DNA of 43,578 nt, taken from contig JADJHJ010000023.1 in NCBI GenBank assembly GCA_016707605.1, forward strand, positions 1-43,578, in the 5' to 3' direction. Below are positions 25,182 to 33,370 of the stretch, one piece after another. Source of the DNA: Candidatus Promineofilum glycogenicum (GTDB lineage Bacteria > Chloroflexota > Anaerolineae > Promineifilales > Promineifilaceae). A model generated the notes under the pieces. It saw only the letters and a list, made by a program, of their open reading frames with translations. It ran no database searches and had not been told where the DNA came from. A program made the position numbers and the translations under genes. The stretch's first letter is position 1. Each line of letters starts with the position of its first letter.

Positions 25182-25889
25182 ATGGTTGCTCCAACACTTT
25201 CCAAGACTAGAGCGGAAGTTGAGTCCCAGGAACGGCCGGCGCTGCCGCTGGAGAACGGCGACCACCTGACGCGGGCGGAGTTCGAGCGCCGCTACGCCAA
25301 TGCGACACACATCAGGAAAGCAGAGTTAATCGAAGGAGTTGTCCACGTGCCCTCACCGGTAAGCCTGGCTCATGGCCAATGTCACGCCAATGTCATGACT
25401 TGGTTGGGCAGCTATCGTGCTGCCACACCGGGTTTGCGCCTGCTGGATAACACGACGGTAGTCCTGGATGCGGAGAACGAAGTGCAGCCGGACGCGGCTC
25501 TGTGCATAGCCAACGGCGGCCAGACTCGGCCTATGGGGGCCTACGTCTTTGGCGCGCCGGAGCTTGTCGTCGAAATCGCCGTCAGCAGCGCCAGCTATGA
25601 CCTGCACGAGAAGTTGCGCGTCTATCGCCGTAGCGGGGTGCAGGAGTACCTTGTGCTGCCCACGCTGGAACAACAAACGATTTGGTATCGGCTGAACGAA
25701 GGGCGCTATGATCTCGTGCAGCCCGAGGCTGACGGCATCATCCGTAGTCAGACGTTCCCCGGCCTGTGGTTTCACCCGGAGCGCTTCTGGGGCGACGACC
25801 CGGCCGGGCTGTTGGCTACGCTCCAGGCTGGCCTGGCCTCGCCCGAACACGCCGCGTTTGTCGCCGCCCTGACCACCGAACAAAAGTAA
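25182..25889 (+). CDS. Uma2-family (DUF820) putative restriction endonuclease-fold protein
   Basis: 235 residues with the PD-(D/E)xK layout of Uma2: KAELIEGVVHVPSPVSLAHG (acidic residue in EGVV), VQPDAALCI, PELVVEIAVSSASYDLHEKL and the helix VYRRSGVQEYLVL. Catalytic-type residues are D in QPDAAL, E in VVEI and K in HEKL. Such genes are abundant in Cyanobacteria and Chloroflexota; their biological role is unsettled. Start at ATG 25182, immediately after an extended -10. It is a single-gene unit. Confidence 0.88.
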   Translation: MVAPTLSKTRAEVESQERPALPLENGDHLTRAEFERRYANATHIRKAELIEGVVHVPSPVSLAHGQCHANVMTWLGSYRAATPGLRLLDNTTVVLDAENEVQPDAALCIANGGQTRPMGAYVFGAPELVVEIAVSSASYDLHEKLRVYRRSGVQEYLVLPTLEQQTIWYRLNEGRYDLVQPEADGIIRSQTFPGLWFHPERFWGDDPAGLLATLQAGLASPEHAAFVAALTTEQK

Positions 25890-25902
25890 CTACACGCCAC
25901 CG

Positions 25903-25933
25903 GCCACCCGCCACCCGCCACCCGCCACCCGCC
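25903..25933. repeat. CCACCCG heptamer tandem repeat
   Basis: Four contiguous heptamers CCACCCG between the Uma2 stop and the mscS promoter. A related CGCCACCCGCCACCCG stretch lies at about 18140. Confidence 0.8.
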
Positions 25934-25958
25934 TTTACCTGCTCATGTGGCTGTGCTC

Positions 25959-25967
25959 TGCTACAAT
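25959..25967 (+). promoter_or_regulatory. Extended -10 promoter of the MscS gene
   Basis: TGCTACAAT. A 7-bp inverted repeat, GTGCTCT (25953-25959) and AGAGCAC (25979-25985), brackets it and the GAGGAG ribosome-binding site. Confidence 0.5.
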
Positions 25968-25991
25968 CCGGCCTGAGGAGAGCACACCACC

Positions 25992-26831
25992 ATGCAACAA
26001 GACCCACAGAACGTCCTGGCCGACCTTCTCGCTTACATCACCACCAATTTGCCCGAAGTCGCGCTGAGGCTGCTCGGCTGCGCCCTGCTCCTGTTGGTGG
26101 GGCGCTGGCTGGCGCTCCGGCTCAGCGCTTTCGTGGCCCGGCTGCTGGAACGTAACCAGGCCGACAAGACTGTGGTCGGCTTCCTTAGCAAGAGCGTCTA
26201 CGTCGTGACGCTGCTGCTGGCCTTTCTCGTCGCCCTCAGTTGGTTGGGCATTCCAACGACGTCGATCATCACCGTCCTGGGGGCCAGCACGCTGGCTATC
26301 GGCCTGGCGCTACAAGACTCCCTGTCCAATCTGGCTTCGGGGCTGCTCCTGATCTTCCTGAAACCTTTCATCGTCGGTGACTACGTGCAGATTGGCTCAG
26401 ACAACAACGAAGGCACGGTGACCCACGTCCACTTCTTTCACACCGAACTGAACACCGGCGACAACAAAGTCCTGCTCGTGCCCAATAGCGACGTCATGTC
26501 GAACCAGATCCTCAACTTCACCCGCCACGACCACCGCCGCCTCGATCTGGTCATCGGCATTGGCTATGACGAAGACATCCGCCAGGCCAAGGCCATCCTG
26601 ACCGAGATCGTCACTAGCGACAGCCGCGTGCTGGCTGAGCCGGCGCCGCGTGTGGCGGTCAACAACCTGGGGGAGTCGAGTATCGAGTTGATGGTGCGGC
26701 CGTTCGTCCGCACGGCCAACTTCGATGCCACTCGCACCGACCTGCTGGAACAGATCAAGCTGCGCTTTGACGAAGCCGGCATTACCCCCAATCCACAGCG
26801 GGCCGTGCGGTTGGTGCAGGCGACCGAGTAG
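25992..26831 (+). CDS. MscS-type small-conductance mechanosensitive channel
   Basis: 279 residues. Three N-terminal membrane helices (VALRLLGCALLLLVGRWLALRL; VYVVTLLLAFLVALSWLGI; pore-type TM3 IITVLGASTLAIGLALQDSLSNLASGLLLIFL) are followed by the MscS beta domain (KPFIVGDYVQIG, GTVTHVHFFHTEL, LVPNSDVMSNQILNFTRH) and the alpha/beta cytoplasmic cage. The TM3 Gly/Ala/Ser pattern and the Leu gate region agree with MscS. It releases solutes under hypo-osmotic shock. ATG 25992 has GAGGAG at suitable spacing. It converges on a GNAT gene across a hairpin region. Confidence 0.93.
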   Translation: MQQDPQNVLADLLAYITTNLPEVALRLLGCALLLLVGRWLALRLSAFVARLLERNQADKTVVGFLSKSVYVVTLLLAFLVALSWLGIPTTSIITVLGASTLAIGLALQDSLSNLASGLLLIFLKPFIVGDYVQIGSDNNEGTVTHVHFFHTELNTGDNKVLLVPNSDVMSNQILNFTRHDHRRLDLVIGIGYDEDIRQAKAILTEIVTSDSRVLAEPAPRVAVNNLGESSIELMVRPFVRTANFDATRTDLLEQIKLRFDEAGITPNPQRAVRLVQATE

Positions 26832-26896
26832 GGCGATTCTCCCGAATCGCCTTCCTTACTCATCGTCCGTGGCCGGAGCGATTCGGGCGAATCGCT
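26832..26896. terminator. GCGATTC/GAATCGC hairpins between convergent genes (element J)
   Basis: Two small hairpins, GGCGATTC-TCCC-GAATCGCC (26832-26851) and AGCGATTC-GGGC-GAATCGCT (26877-26896). They can also pair with each other. They fill the mscS/GNAT junction. The same element occurs at 35801-35855. Confidence 0.7.
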
Positions 26897-27475
26897 CTAC
26901 ACGTTGTCAAACTCCGGCCGGTAGCGCACCACGCCGCTTGCCCCGTCCAGCGCCCCCGGTTGCAACTCCTGGACCATGAAGTGGGCGTCCGCGCCGTGCT
27001 CCCAGCGGATGCCCAGCGGCGGGGCCGGCCGGAAGCCAAAGCGCGGGTAGTAGTCGGTGTGGCCCAGTACAATGACCAGATCGTAGCCCGCCGCGCGACA
27101 AAGCTCCAGCCCGGCGACGATGAGCTGCGAGCCGACGCCCCGGCGCTGGTGGGCGGGGGCGACGGCCATCGGGCCAAGAGCGGCGATGGGGCGGCGGGTC
27201 TCTGGTGTGACAGCGTTGGCCTGCGGCGCGGCCGCCGCATCAGGGGGGTGGGTGGCGAGGTGGCCGAACGCTTGACTATGCGAATCTAGCGTCGCCGGGC
27301 TGAACAGGATGTGGCCGATAATCTCCCCCTCCTCCTCGGCCACCAGCGAGGCGATGACCGCCCCGGCCGCCCGCAGCGCGTCCACCAAGACGCCCTCGTC
27401 CGGTCGACCGAAGGCCGCTTCGTTAACCTGTCGAATGCCGGCTACGTCAGCCGCCTGCTCAAGTCGTATGATCAT
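26897..27475 (-). CDS. GNAT-family N-acetyltransferase (YhbS-like)
   Basis: 192 residues with the GNAT core: MIIRLEQAADVAGIRQVNEAAF, strand VAEEEGEIIGHILFSPATL, the acetyl-CoA pyrophosphate loop APAHQRRGVGSQLI, and LVIVLGHTDYYPRFGFRPAPPLGI. The latter is typical of the YhbS-type subgroup (HxxYYxRFGF). An insert after ATLDSHSQAF (about 30 residues, AAAPQANAVTPETR) sits between strands 3 and 4. Substrate unknown. Divergent from the CBS gene. Confidence 0.88.
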   Translation of the reverse strand: MIIRLEQAADVAGIRQVNEAAFGRPDEGVLVDALRAAGAVIASLVAEEEGEIIGHILFSPATLDSHSQAFGHLATHPPDAAAAPQANAVTPETRRPIAALGPMAVAPAHQRRGVGSQLIVAGLELCRAAGYDLVIVLGHTDYYPRFGFRPAPPLGIRWEHGADAHFMVQELQPGALDGASGVVRYRPEFDNV

Positions 27476-27912
27476 GCTCGTCTTCTCTCTGGGGATTTCT
27501 TCATGTCGCCCACTAAGGATTCATCCATCCCTTTATTTTCTCTCTGGCGAAAACAACCCGTGAAAATCTCATCTTTCCGTAAGATTCATTGCAAGGATTG
27601 TAGCCTATTTTATAGATGCTCCTTACTCCTTCCCACCCCGATGGGAACTGTTCATTCTGCTGGTGGCGCCATTCCCAAGGTGGCGCCACCTCCCCTTTTT
27701 ATCTCACGCAAAGAACGCAAAGAACGCTAAGCAAAGATAAGAGCGCCATAGCGCGTGCACCTTTCGCATTCTGGACGCACATGGCAAACGTCACCCTACT
27801 ATGGTGACGTTTGTTACTGTCTGGCTTCCCCTGTAGACTGCTATACTATCAGCACAGTCACCTGGGAAGCGATGCGCCATTCCTGGGCGGCCGAAGGATG
27901 GAGTGTGCGCCC
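27476..27912. other. Divergent intergenic region (GNAT / CBS)
   Basis: About 440 bp, with no gene I can support. It contains two GGTGGCGCCA boxes (about 27659 and 27679), a half-copy of the CACGCAAAGAACGC repeat (27703-27735), a 10-bp-stem hairpin AAACGTCACC..GGTGACGTTT (27786-27812) and a candidate -10 TATACT (27842-27847) for the CBS gene. Confidence 0.5.
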
Positions 27913-28359
27913 ATGAAGAAAGAACTCGTCCGGGATTGGATGACCACCGACGTCATTACCATCACTCCCGACATGACCCTGCCCGAAGCCCACCAGTTGA
28001 TGACCAATGAGGAGATTCGCCGCCTGCCGGTAGTGGACAAGCACGGCCGGCTGATCGGCATCGTCAGCATCGGCGACGTGCGCAGCGCCGAGCCATCGCC
28101 GGCTACGTCGCTGAGCATCTGGGAACTGAACTATCTTCTCTCGTCACTGACGATTGAGAAGATCATGACCCCCAACCCGTTCACGATCACCGCCGACGCC
28201 ACCATCGCCGAGGCAGCGCGGATGATGCTGGAGCACCGCGTCAGCGGCCTGCCCGTTGTCGATGAGGCCTACCACGTCGCCGGCATCATCACCGAGTCCG
28301 ACATCTTCGCCATGGTCGTCCTCCACGAGTGGAGCGCCGAGCCGCACGCGCAGGAGTAA
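27913..28359 (+). CDS. CBS-domain pair protein
   Basis: 148 residues from ATG 27913 (MKKELVRDWMTTDVITITPD); GGAG lies about ten bases upstream. Two CBS motifs: VRDWMTTDVITITPDMTLPEA..RRLPVVDKHGRLIGIVSIGDV (about 6-58) and IEKIMTPNPFTITADATIAEA..SGLPVVDEAYHVAGIITESDI (about 78-134). A stand-alone CBS pair binds adenosyl nucleotides and acts as an energy sensor. The partner is not obvious from the neighbours. An in-frame ATG at 27898 is an alternative start. Confidence 0.92.
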   Translation: MKKELVRDWMTTDVITITPDMTLPEAHQLMTNEEIRRLPVVDKHGRLIGIVSIGDVRSAEPSPATSLSIWELNYLLSSLTIEKIMTPNPFTITADATIAEAARMMLEHRVSGLPVVDEAYHVAGIITESDIFAMVVLHEWSAEPHAQE

Positions 28360-28362
28360 AAC

Positions 28363-28454
28363 GATCTCACGCAAAGACGCAAAGAACGCCAAGCAAGAAA
28401 GATTGCTCCCTCTTCCTTTGCGCCTTTGCTTTCTTTGCGTCTTGGCGTGAGATC
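28363..28454. terminator. CACGCAAAG inverted repeat between convergent genes (element E)
   Basis: 24-bp arms (28363-28386 and 28431-28454) with one mismatch; the inner part pairs partly. It occupies the whole CBS/rhodanese junction. Confidence 0.75.
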
Positions 28455-28457
28455 TTC

Positions 28458-28804
28458 TTAGCTGGGCGTGACCAGCGGCAGCCCGGCCCGCTCCCAGGCC
28501 ATTGTGCCCCCGTCCACGTCGGTGACGTCATAGCCCGCCTGCCGCAACTGCCGCGCCGCCAGGGGGCTGCGGTGGCCGGAGCGGCAGATGGTCAGGATCG
28601 GCCGGTCGCGCGGCAACTCGCCCAGCCGGCGGCCGAACTCCGTCAGCGGGATGAGCACCGCCCCCGCACGCGACCCGCCCGCGTCTCCACCGGCTGGCGC
28701 ACGTCCACAATGACGACCCGCTTATCCTCTAGCAAACGTCGATAGGCCTCTTGTGGCCTAATAGCTTCGACGCGCTTGCCCCATAGCCCAGACAGAAAAC
28801 CCAT
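28458..28804 (-). pseudogene. Rhodanese-like sulfurtransferase domain protein, one frameshift
   Basis: From ATG 28804 (MGFLSGLWGKRVEAIRPQEAYRRLL), with GGAGG six bases upstream, the frame gives VVIVDVRQPVETRAGRV and then breaks at the C5 run 28661-28665. Adding one base restores GAVLIPLTEFGRRLGELPRDRPILTICRSGHRSPLAARQL, with the active-site loop CRSGHRS, and DVTDVDGGTMAWERAGLPL to the stop at 28458. Together it is a complete single-domain rhodanese of about 115 residues with its catalytic Cys. The break in a homopolymer makes a sequencing error more likely than real decay. Confidence 0.8.
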
Positions 28805-29272
28805 CACCTACCTCCATTTCTAAGTCATCCATGAGTAGCTGTACAAAACATGTACATTTTGCAATATCCCGCGGCGCGTGCACTGCTGCTCTATGTCGCA
28901 TTCTGGCCGCGCTGGCTGGGCGTTTGCCCTCGACGCCCCGCCCCACCCCGCGGGCCGCCGCCGCGCGGCCCCCCCTCCCCCCCCCGCGGCCCCCCCGGCC
29001 CAAAAGGGGGGGCCGGGCCGGGCCCCCCGGGGCCCCACGGGCCCCCCCCCCCCCCCCCCCACGCGCCTTTGATGCCCTGCGCCACGGCAGCAATGGCATG
29101 GCCCTGGTCACGCCCTGCGGCCGAGGCTGACCCCATTCTGCTCTACGGAGGCGGGGGGGGCGCGGCTTAGTCGGCGCCAACAACACGCTCACCTCTCCTT
29201 GGAAAGGCGCTGGACAGCGCTTTCCTGGCCCCAGGGCTTGGCAGCCCGCGCTGATGGGACGACAATAAAGTC
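28805..29272. other. Divergent intergenic region with homopolymer block (rhodanese / dihydropyrimidinase)
   Basis: No gene seen. From about 28930 to 29060 it is almost pure C and G runs (including about 19 consecutive C), probably an artefact like that at 8218. An inverted repeat GGAAAGGCGCTG..CAGCGCTTTCC lies at 29201-29225. Confidence 0.55.
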
Positions 29273-30649
29273 ATGACTGAGCCAACACCCCTCCCCGACC
29301 TCGTCATCCGCCACGGCACCGTCGTCACCGCTACGGCCGTCTTCCCCGCCGACGTAGCCATCACCGGCCGGCAGATCGCCGCCATCGGCCGCGACCTGCG
29401 CGGCCAACGGGAGATCGACGCCAGCGGCCAGTACGTCATCCCCGGGGCAATCGACGGCCACGTCCACCTGGGTATGCCCATCGGCCGCTTCACCTCGACC
29501 GACGACTTCTGCCACGGCACGCGCGCCGCGGCCTTCGGCGGCACAACGGCCATCGTCGACTTCGTGGAAACGCGGCCCGAGGAGACAATGCTGGCCGCCC
29601 TGGCCGCCCGCCAGGCCGTGGCCGCCGAGGCGGTCATCGACTACGGGCTGCACATGACTATCGGCCCGACCGACGTGGCCAAGCTCGACCAGTTGCCCGC
29701 CGCCCGCGCCGCCGGCTGCGGCAGCGTCAAGCTCTACATGGCCTACGGGCTGCGGCTCAACGACGGCGAACTGCTGCGGGCGCTGGCCGCGGCGGCCGAA
29801 GTCGGGGCGCTGCCCGTCGTCCACGCCGAAAACTGGGACGTCATCACCACCCTCATCGCCGCCAACCTGGCCGCCGGGCGCACCGCGCCCCACTGGCACC
29901 CGCGCAGCCGCCCGGCCGAACTGGAGGGCGAGGCCGCCGGGCGCGTCATCGACATCGCCGCCTACGTGGGCACGCCCGTCCACATCTTCCACGTCTCCTG
30001 CGCCGCCACCGTGGCCCGCATTGCCGCCGCCAAAGCCCGCGGCCTGCCCGTCACGGGCGAAACGTGCCCGCAGTACCTCACTCTGACCGACGAACTGTAC
30101 GACCGGCCGGGCGTGGCCGGGGCGCTGCCCGTCTGCTCCCCGCCGCTGCGCCCGGCGGCCGACCGCGACGCGCTGTGGCGGGCGCTGTCGTCCGGCGCGC
30201 TCGACCTGGTGACCACCGACCACTGTCCCTTCACCGCCGACGAGAAAGCCACCGGGCTGGACGACTTCAGCCGCATCCCCGGCGGCGTGCCGTCGATCGA
30301 GAGCCGGCTGGCGCTGGTCTACGCCGGGCTGGCCGGCGACCGCGCCACGCCCGATCCGGCCGCCCTGTCGCGCTGGGTAGACGTGTGCTGCACCACCCCG
30401 GCGCGCATCTTCGGCTTCGCCCGCAAGGGGCAACTGCTGCCCGGCTACGACGCCGACGTGGTGCTGTTCGACCCAACGCGAGAGTTCACTATCAGTCCCG
30501 AATCGCTACACGAAACTGCGGGGTGGACGCCCTATGATGGCCTGACCGTGCGCGGCTGGCCAACGACGACCATCAGTCGTGGCGAAGTCATCGTGGCTGA
30601 CGGCCGCTGGCTGGGCACGGTCGGGCGTGGGCGGTTTGTGGCACGGTAA
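29273..30649 (+). CDS. Dihydropyrimidinase/D-hydantoinase
   Basis: 458 residues of the cyclic amidohydrolase fold. It opens 5,6-dihydropyrimidines or hydantoins to N-carbamoyl amino acids. Metal ligands: GAIDGHVHLG (H63, H65), the carboxylated Lys in SVKLYMAYG (K153), VVHAEN (H184), IFHVSCA (H240) and TTDHCPF (D316). VCSPPLRP and GGVPSIESRL are typical of the dihydropyrimidinase branch rather than dihydroorotase. No carbamoylase or dihydropyrimidine dehydrogenase is next to it. No clear Shine-Dalgarno precedes ATG 29273; the conserved N-terminus starts a few residues later. Confidence 0.9.
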   Translation: MTEPTPLPDLVIRHGTVVTATAVFPADVAITGRQIAAIGRDLRGQREIDASGQYVIPGAIDGHVHLGMPIGRFTSTDDFCHGTRAAAFGGTTAIVDFVETRPEETMLAALAARQAVAAEAVIDYGLHMTIGPTDVAKLDQLPAARAAGCGSVKLYMAYGLRLNDGELLRALAAAAEVGALPVVHAENWDVITTLIAANLAAGRTAPHWHPRSRPAELEGEAAGRVIDIAAYVGTPVHIFHVSCAATVARIAAAKARGLPVTGETCPQYLTLTDELYDRPGVAGALPVCSPPLRPAADRDALWRALSSGALDLVTTDHCPFTADEKATGLDDFSRIPGGVPSIESRLALVYAGLAGDRATPDPAALSRWVDVCCTTPARIFGFARKGQLLPGYDADVVLFDPTREFTISPESLHETAGWTPYDGLTVRGWPTTTISRGEVIVADGRWLGTVGRGRFVAR

Positions 30650-30760
30650 GAGAGGAGAGGAACGCGGAGAAACGCAGAGGAGCGCAGAGAAACGCGGAGG
30701 AAGAACTCTTACTCAGCGTCCCTCTGAGCTTCTCTGCGTTTCTCCGCGTCCCTCTTCTCT
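30649..30760. terminator. AACGCGGAGA inverted repeat between convergent genes (element F)
   Basis: The left half, AGAGGAACGCGGAGAAACGC and on, pairs imperfectly with the right half ending CTGCGTTTCTCCGCGTCCCT. It fills the dihydropyrimidinase/DinB junction and is related to the element at 23982. Confidence 0.65.
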
Positions 30761-31325
30761 ACCCAACTTTAGCCTGACTGGCAATCGCCTCGATCTGCCC
30801 CAGGTGATCGGCATCGTGCTTCAGGCCCAGGATGAAGCGGCCGACGGCGTTCATGGGGCCGTAGCGCCGCGAGAAAGTCACGGTCACGTCGAGGCGCGGC
30901 GCATCGGGCCATACGTCCAGCGTCGCCAGGCGCATCCGGCGGCTCTCCTCCAGCCGCGCCCGGCACTGAGCGATGGTCGTCACCGAGGGCCAGGGTGTCT
31001 CGGCGCGCGAGCGCCCCTCGCGCACCACGCCGCGGGCCAGTTCGGCCGCCAGGAAGGCCGTCTCCTCCGACGTGGCCGTCACGTGGACGATGACGTGGCC
31101 CAGCGTCCAGGCCAGCTTCTCCTCGTCGGGGGTGGCGGCATAGCGGTCGTAAGCCTCCGGGTCGTCGGGCACAAAGGTCACGGCAGCGTCGTCACAATCG
31201 GCGATGAGCGCCAGCTGGCGGTCGATCATCTCGTTGGTAAGGGCGCGCAGGTCGTCGGGCGTCAGGCCCGCGGCCAGTTCGGCCAGGGTCACTTCTTGCT
31301 GTTGCAGGGGGGTGAAGTCAAGCAT
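30759..31325 (-). CDS. DinB-superfamily protein
   Basis: 188 residues from ATG 31325 (MLDFTPLQQQEVTLAELAAG). A four-helix bundle of the DinB/YfiT type with the His positions expected for a metal site: TLGHVIVHVTATSEE (His in helix 2) and FILGLKHDADHLGQIEA (two His in helix 4). DinB enzymes are mostly thiol-dependent transferases; no substrate can be assigned. The upstream ATG at 31340 is possible. The stop codon overlaps the inverted repeat to its left. Confidence 0.82.
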   Translation of the reverse strand: MLDFTPLQQQEVTLAELAAGLTPDDLRALTNEMIDRQLALIADCDDAAVTFVPDDPEAYDRYAATPDEEKLAWTLGHVIVHVTATSEETAFLAAELARGVVREGRSRAETPWPSVTTIAQCRARLEESRRMRLATLDVWPDAPRLDVTVTFSRRYGPMNAVGRFILGLKHDADHLGQIEAIASQAKVG

Positions 31326-31333
31326 GGGGAATA

Positions 31334-31470
31334 GAACCACAGATTACGCAGATTACACAGATTTAAGAAGTCATGATCCGCAGATTGGGCAGATTTTCAG
31401 ACAAGAAAAGGATTCTCTCTTCCTCTGAAATCTGCCCAATCTGCGGATCACTCCTCTTTAATCTGTGGTT
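31334..31470. repeat. Large CAGATT-type inverted repeat (element G)
   Basis: Outer arms AACCACAGATTA (31335-31346) and TAATCTGTGGTT (31459-31470) are perfect. Inner arms TGATCCGCAGATTGGGCAGA (from 31374) and its complement (ending 31450) pair over about 27 bp with one bulge. It separates two minus-strand genes. The first 21 bp recur exactly at 42936-42956. Confidence 0.85.
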
Positions 31471-31480
31471 TCTTCCCGGC

Positions 31481-33280
31481 TCATGGCAGCGTAGGCAGGA
31501 TGGCGTCGAGGTCGGGGGCGACGCGGCCGGCGCGGGCGCGCTCATAGGCCGCGCCGGCGGCCAGCAGTTGCGGCTCGCTCAGATAGTCGCCGATGAAGAC
31601 CACGCCCACCGGCTTCCCGGCCGCGTTCAACCCATCGGGCACGGCCAACGCCGGAAAACCGGCCGCGGCATAGCCATAGCCAACCCGTCCGGCCAACACG
31701 TCCACGTCATATTCGCGCAACAGGGCGCGGATGGCCGCCTGCGCTCCAGCGCGGTTGGCCTCCACCAGCATCGCGTACTCGGTGGCGGTAATCGTTGTCG
31801 CCGCCGACGCGGCCACGGAGCGAAAGCCGTAAGGCGCGCGGTGGGTCGGGTCAGCAGCGTATACAGTAGCCACCTCGGCCAGGGAGCGCACCGGCGCGCC
31901 GGCTGCCCAGCCGCTCAGGAAGCGATTCAATCCGTCGCCGAAGCCGTACTCCAGCACTTGGCCCAGTTCGGGCGCGGTTAGCCGAAAGGACGCCTCATAG
32001 GGAATGAACACAACAGTGACACCCTGCGCTTGCAGCGCGGCCGCGATGCGCTCTCCTTCGCCTGTCATCACCAGCGCGTTGCGCACCTCGGCCGCCTCGT
32101 CCGCCGTCAGGTCCCGCCCCAGGTCGCGCTGCCGCTCGGCCAGCGCCGCGGCCACGTCCCCCTCGGTCACAGCGATGACGCCGACGCGCACCCGCCCGGC
32201 CATCGCCGGCGACAGGTAGCGCGTGAAGTCGCGGCCGACCAGCGGAGCAGCGGCAGCCGTCGCCGGGTCGTCGGCGTCGATGCCCTCCGGCCCCGGCGCG
32301 GCCAGGGCCGTCAGCAGCGCGGCCACGTCGGCCACGCTGCGGCCGAACGGCCCCGGCGTATCCATCCAGTCGACCAGGGGCACGACGCCGCTGCGGCTGA
32401 TCAGCCCCACGCTCGGCTTCAGCCCCACCAGGCTGTGGGTACGCGCCGGCCCGATGATCGACCCCTGCGTCTCACTGCCGACGCTGAGCGGGGCCAGGTT
32501 GGCGGCCACGGCCACAGCCGAGCCGGTGCTGCTGCCCGACGGGTCGAACGGGCCGTAGGGGCTGTGGGTCTGGCCGCCCACGGCGCTGAAGCCGTTGGGC
32601 AGGCAAACGTCGGTGTAGTTGGCCCACTCGCTCAGGTTCGTCTTGCCCAAGATAACGGCCCCGGCCTGGCGTAGCCGGGCGACGAGAAAGGCGTCGCGCT
32701 GTGGCTGCCAGTCGCGCAGGGCAAACACTCCAGCGGTGGTGTGCAGGCCGTCACCGGTGGCGATGTTGTCCTTGATCAACACGGGAATACCGTGCAGCGG
32801 GCCGCGCGGCCCGGCCGTGGCCCGCTCGGCGTCCAGCGCGGCGGCGATGGCCGCGGCTTGTGGGTTCAACTCCATCACCGCGTTCAGGCCGCCGGCGTCG
32901 TAGCGGGCGATGCGGTCGAGAGTGTAGGCAACCAGTTCGGCCGAGGTCGTGCGGCCGCCGGCCAGCGCCGCCTGAATGTCGGCCAGCGGCGCTTCCAGCA
33001 ACAGTGCATCGAGCACGGCGCGGCGCTCGTCCGTCAGCCCGGCCGTCGCCGCGGCCAACAGCGCCGGGTCGGGCCGGCGGCGGGCCTGGGTCGCCGGCTC
33101 GGCCAGGGGAAAGGCGCGCCGCGGGCAGCCGTCTTCGTCCAGGTCGGGCGTTGCCACGGCAGGCGCAGGACCGTCGGATGGCGCAGGTACATTAGGCGTG
33201 GGTAGCTTACCTACCGCGCCGCCACACGCCGCCAGCAGAGCGCCGGCGGCCATACCAGCCAGCAACCAATTGACTCTCAT
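31481..33280 (-). CDS. Amidase-signature lipoprotein
   Basis: 599 residues from ATG 33280 with GGAGG at good spacing. A lipoprotein signal peptide (MRVNWLLAGMAAGALLAAC, lipobox LAAC, lipidated C19) is followed by a P/A-rich linker and an amidase-signature domain. The Ser-cisSer-Lys triad is present: VLIKDNI (K170), the DPSGSSTGSAVAVAAN loop (cis-Ser about 251) and SVGSETQGSIIGPA (nucleophile S274). It hydrolyses an amide on the outer face of the membrane; substrate unknown. An insert with DAALAERQRDLGRDL-like helices precedes the C-terminal region. It is upstream of the DinB gene on the same strand with a repeat between them. Confidence 0.92.
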   Translation of the reverse strand: MRVNWLLAGMAAGALLAACGGAVGKLPTPNVPAPSDGPAPAVATPDLDEDGCPRRAFPLAEPATQARRRPDPALLAAATAGLTDERRAVLDALLLEAPLADIQAALAGGRTTSAELVAYTLDRIARYDAGGLNAVMELNPQAAAIAAALDAERATAGPRGPLHGIPVLIKDNIATGDGLHTTAGVFALRDWQPQRDAFLVARLRQAGAVILGKTNLSEWANYTDVCLPNGFSAVGGQTHSPYGPFDPSGSSTGSAVAVAANLAPLSVGSETQGSIIGPARTHSLVGLKPSVGLISRSGVVPLVDWMDTPGPFGRSVADVAALLTALAAPGPEGIDADDPATAAAAPLVGRDFTRYLSPAMAGRVRVGVIAVTEGDVAAALAERQRDLGRDLTADEAAEVRNALVMTGEGERIAAALQAQGVTVVFIPYEASFRLTAPELGQVLEYGFGDGLNRFLSGWAAGAPVRSLAEVATVYAADPTHRAPYGFRSVAASAATTITATEYAMLVEANRAGAQAAIRALLREYDVDVLAGRVGYGYAAAGFPALAVPDGLNAAGKPVGVVFIGDYLSEPQLLAAGAAYERARAGRVAPDLDAILPTLP

Positions 33281-33370
33281 GGTCACCTCCATTGGATGCT
33301 GGAGTATAGCGCGCCGGCGACGCTCCGGCCTGCTTGTAGCGCGGGATGGTATCCCACGCCCGCACACAGG

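Noticed and set aside
29189..30433. A 414-codon minus-strand open frame opposite the dihydropyrimidinase
   Set aside because: Composition is G/D/V/Q-rich and antisense to an enzyme with all its metal ligands.
31334..31470. Insertion sequence
   Set aside because: No transposase frame and no target duplication visible; it is only an inverted repeat.
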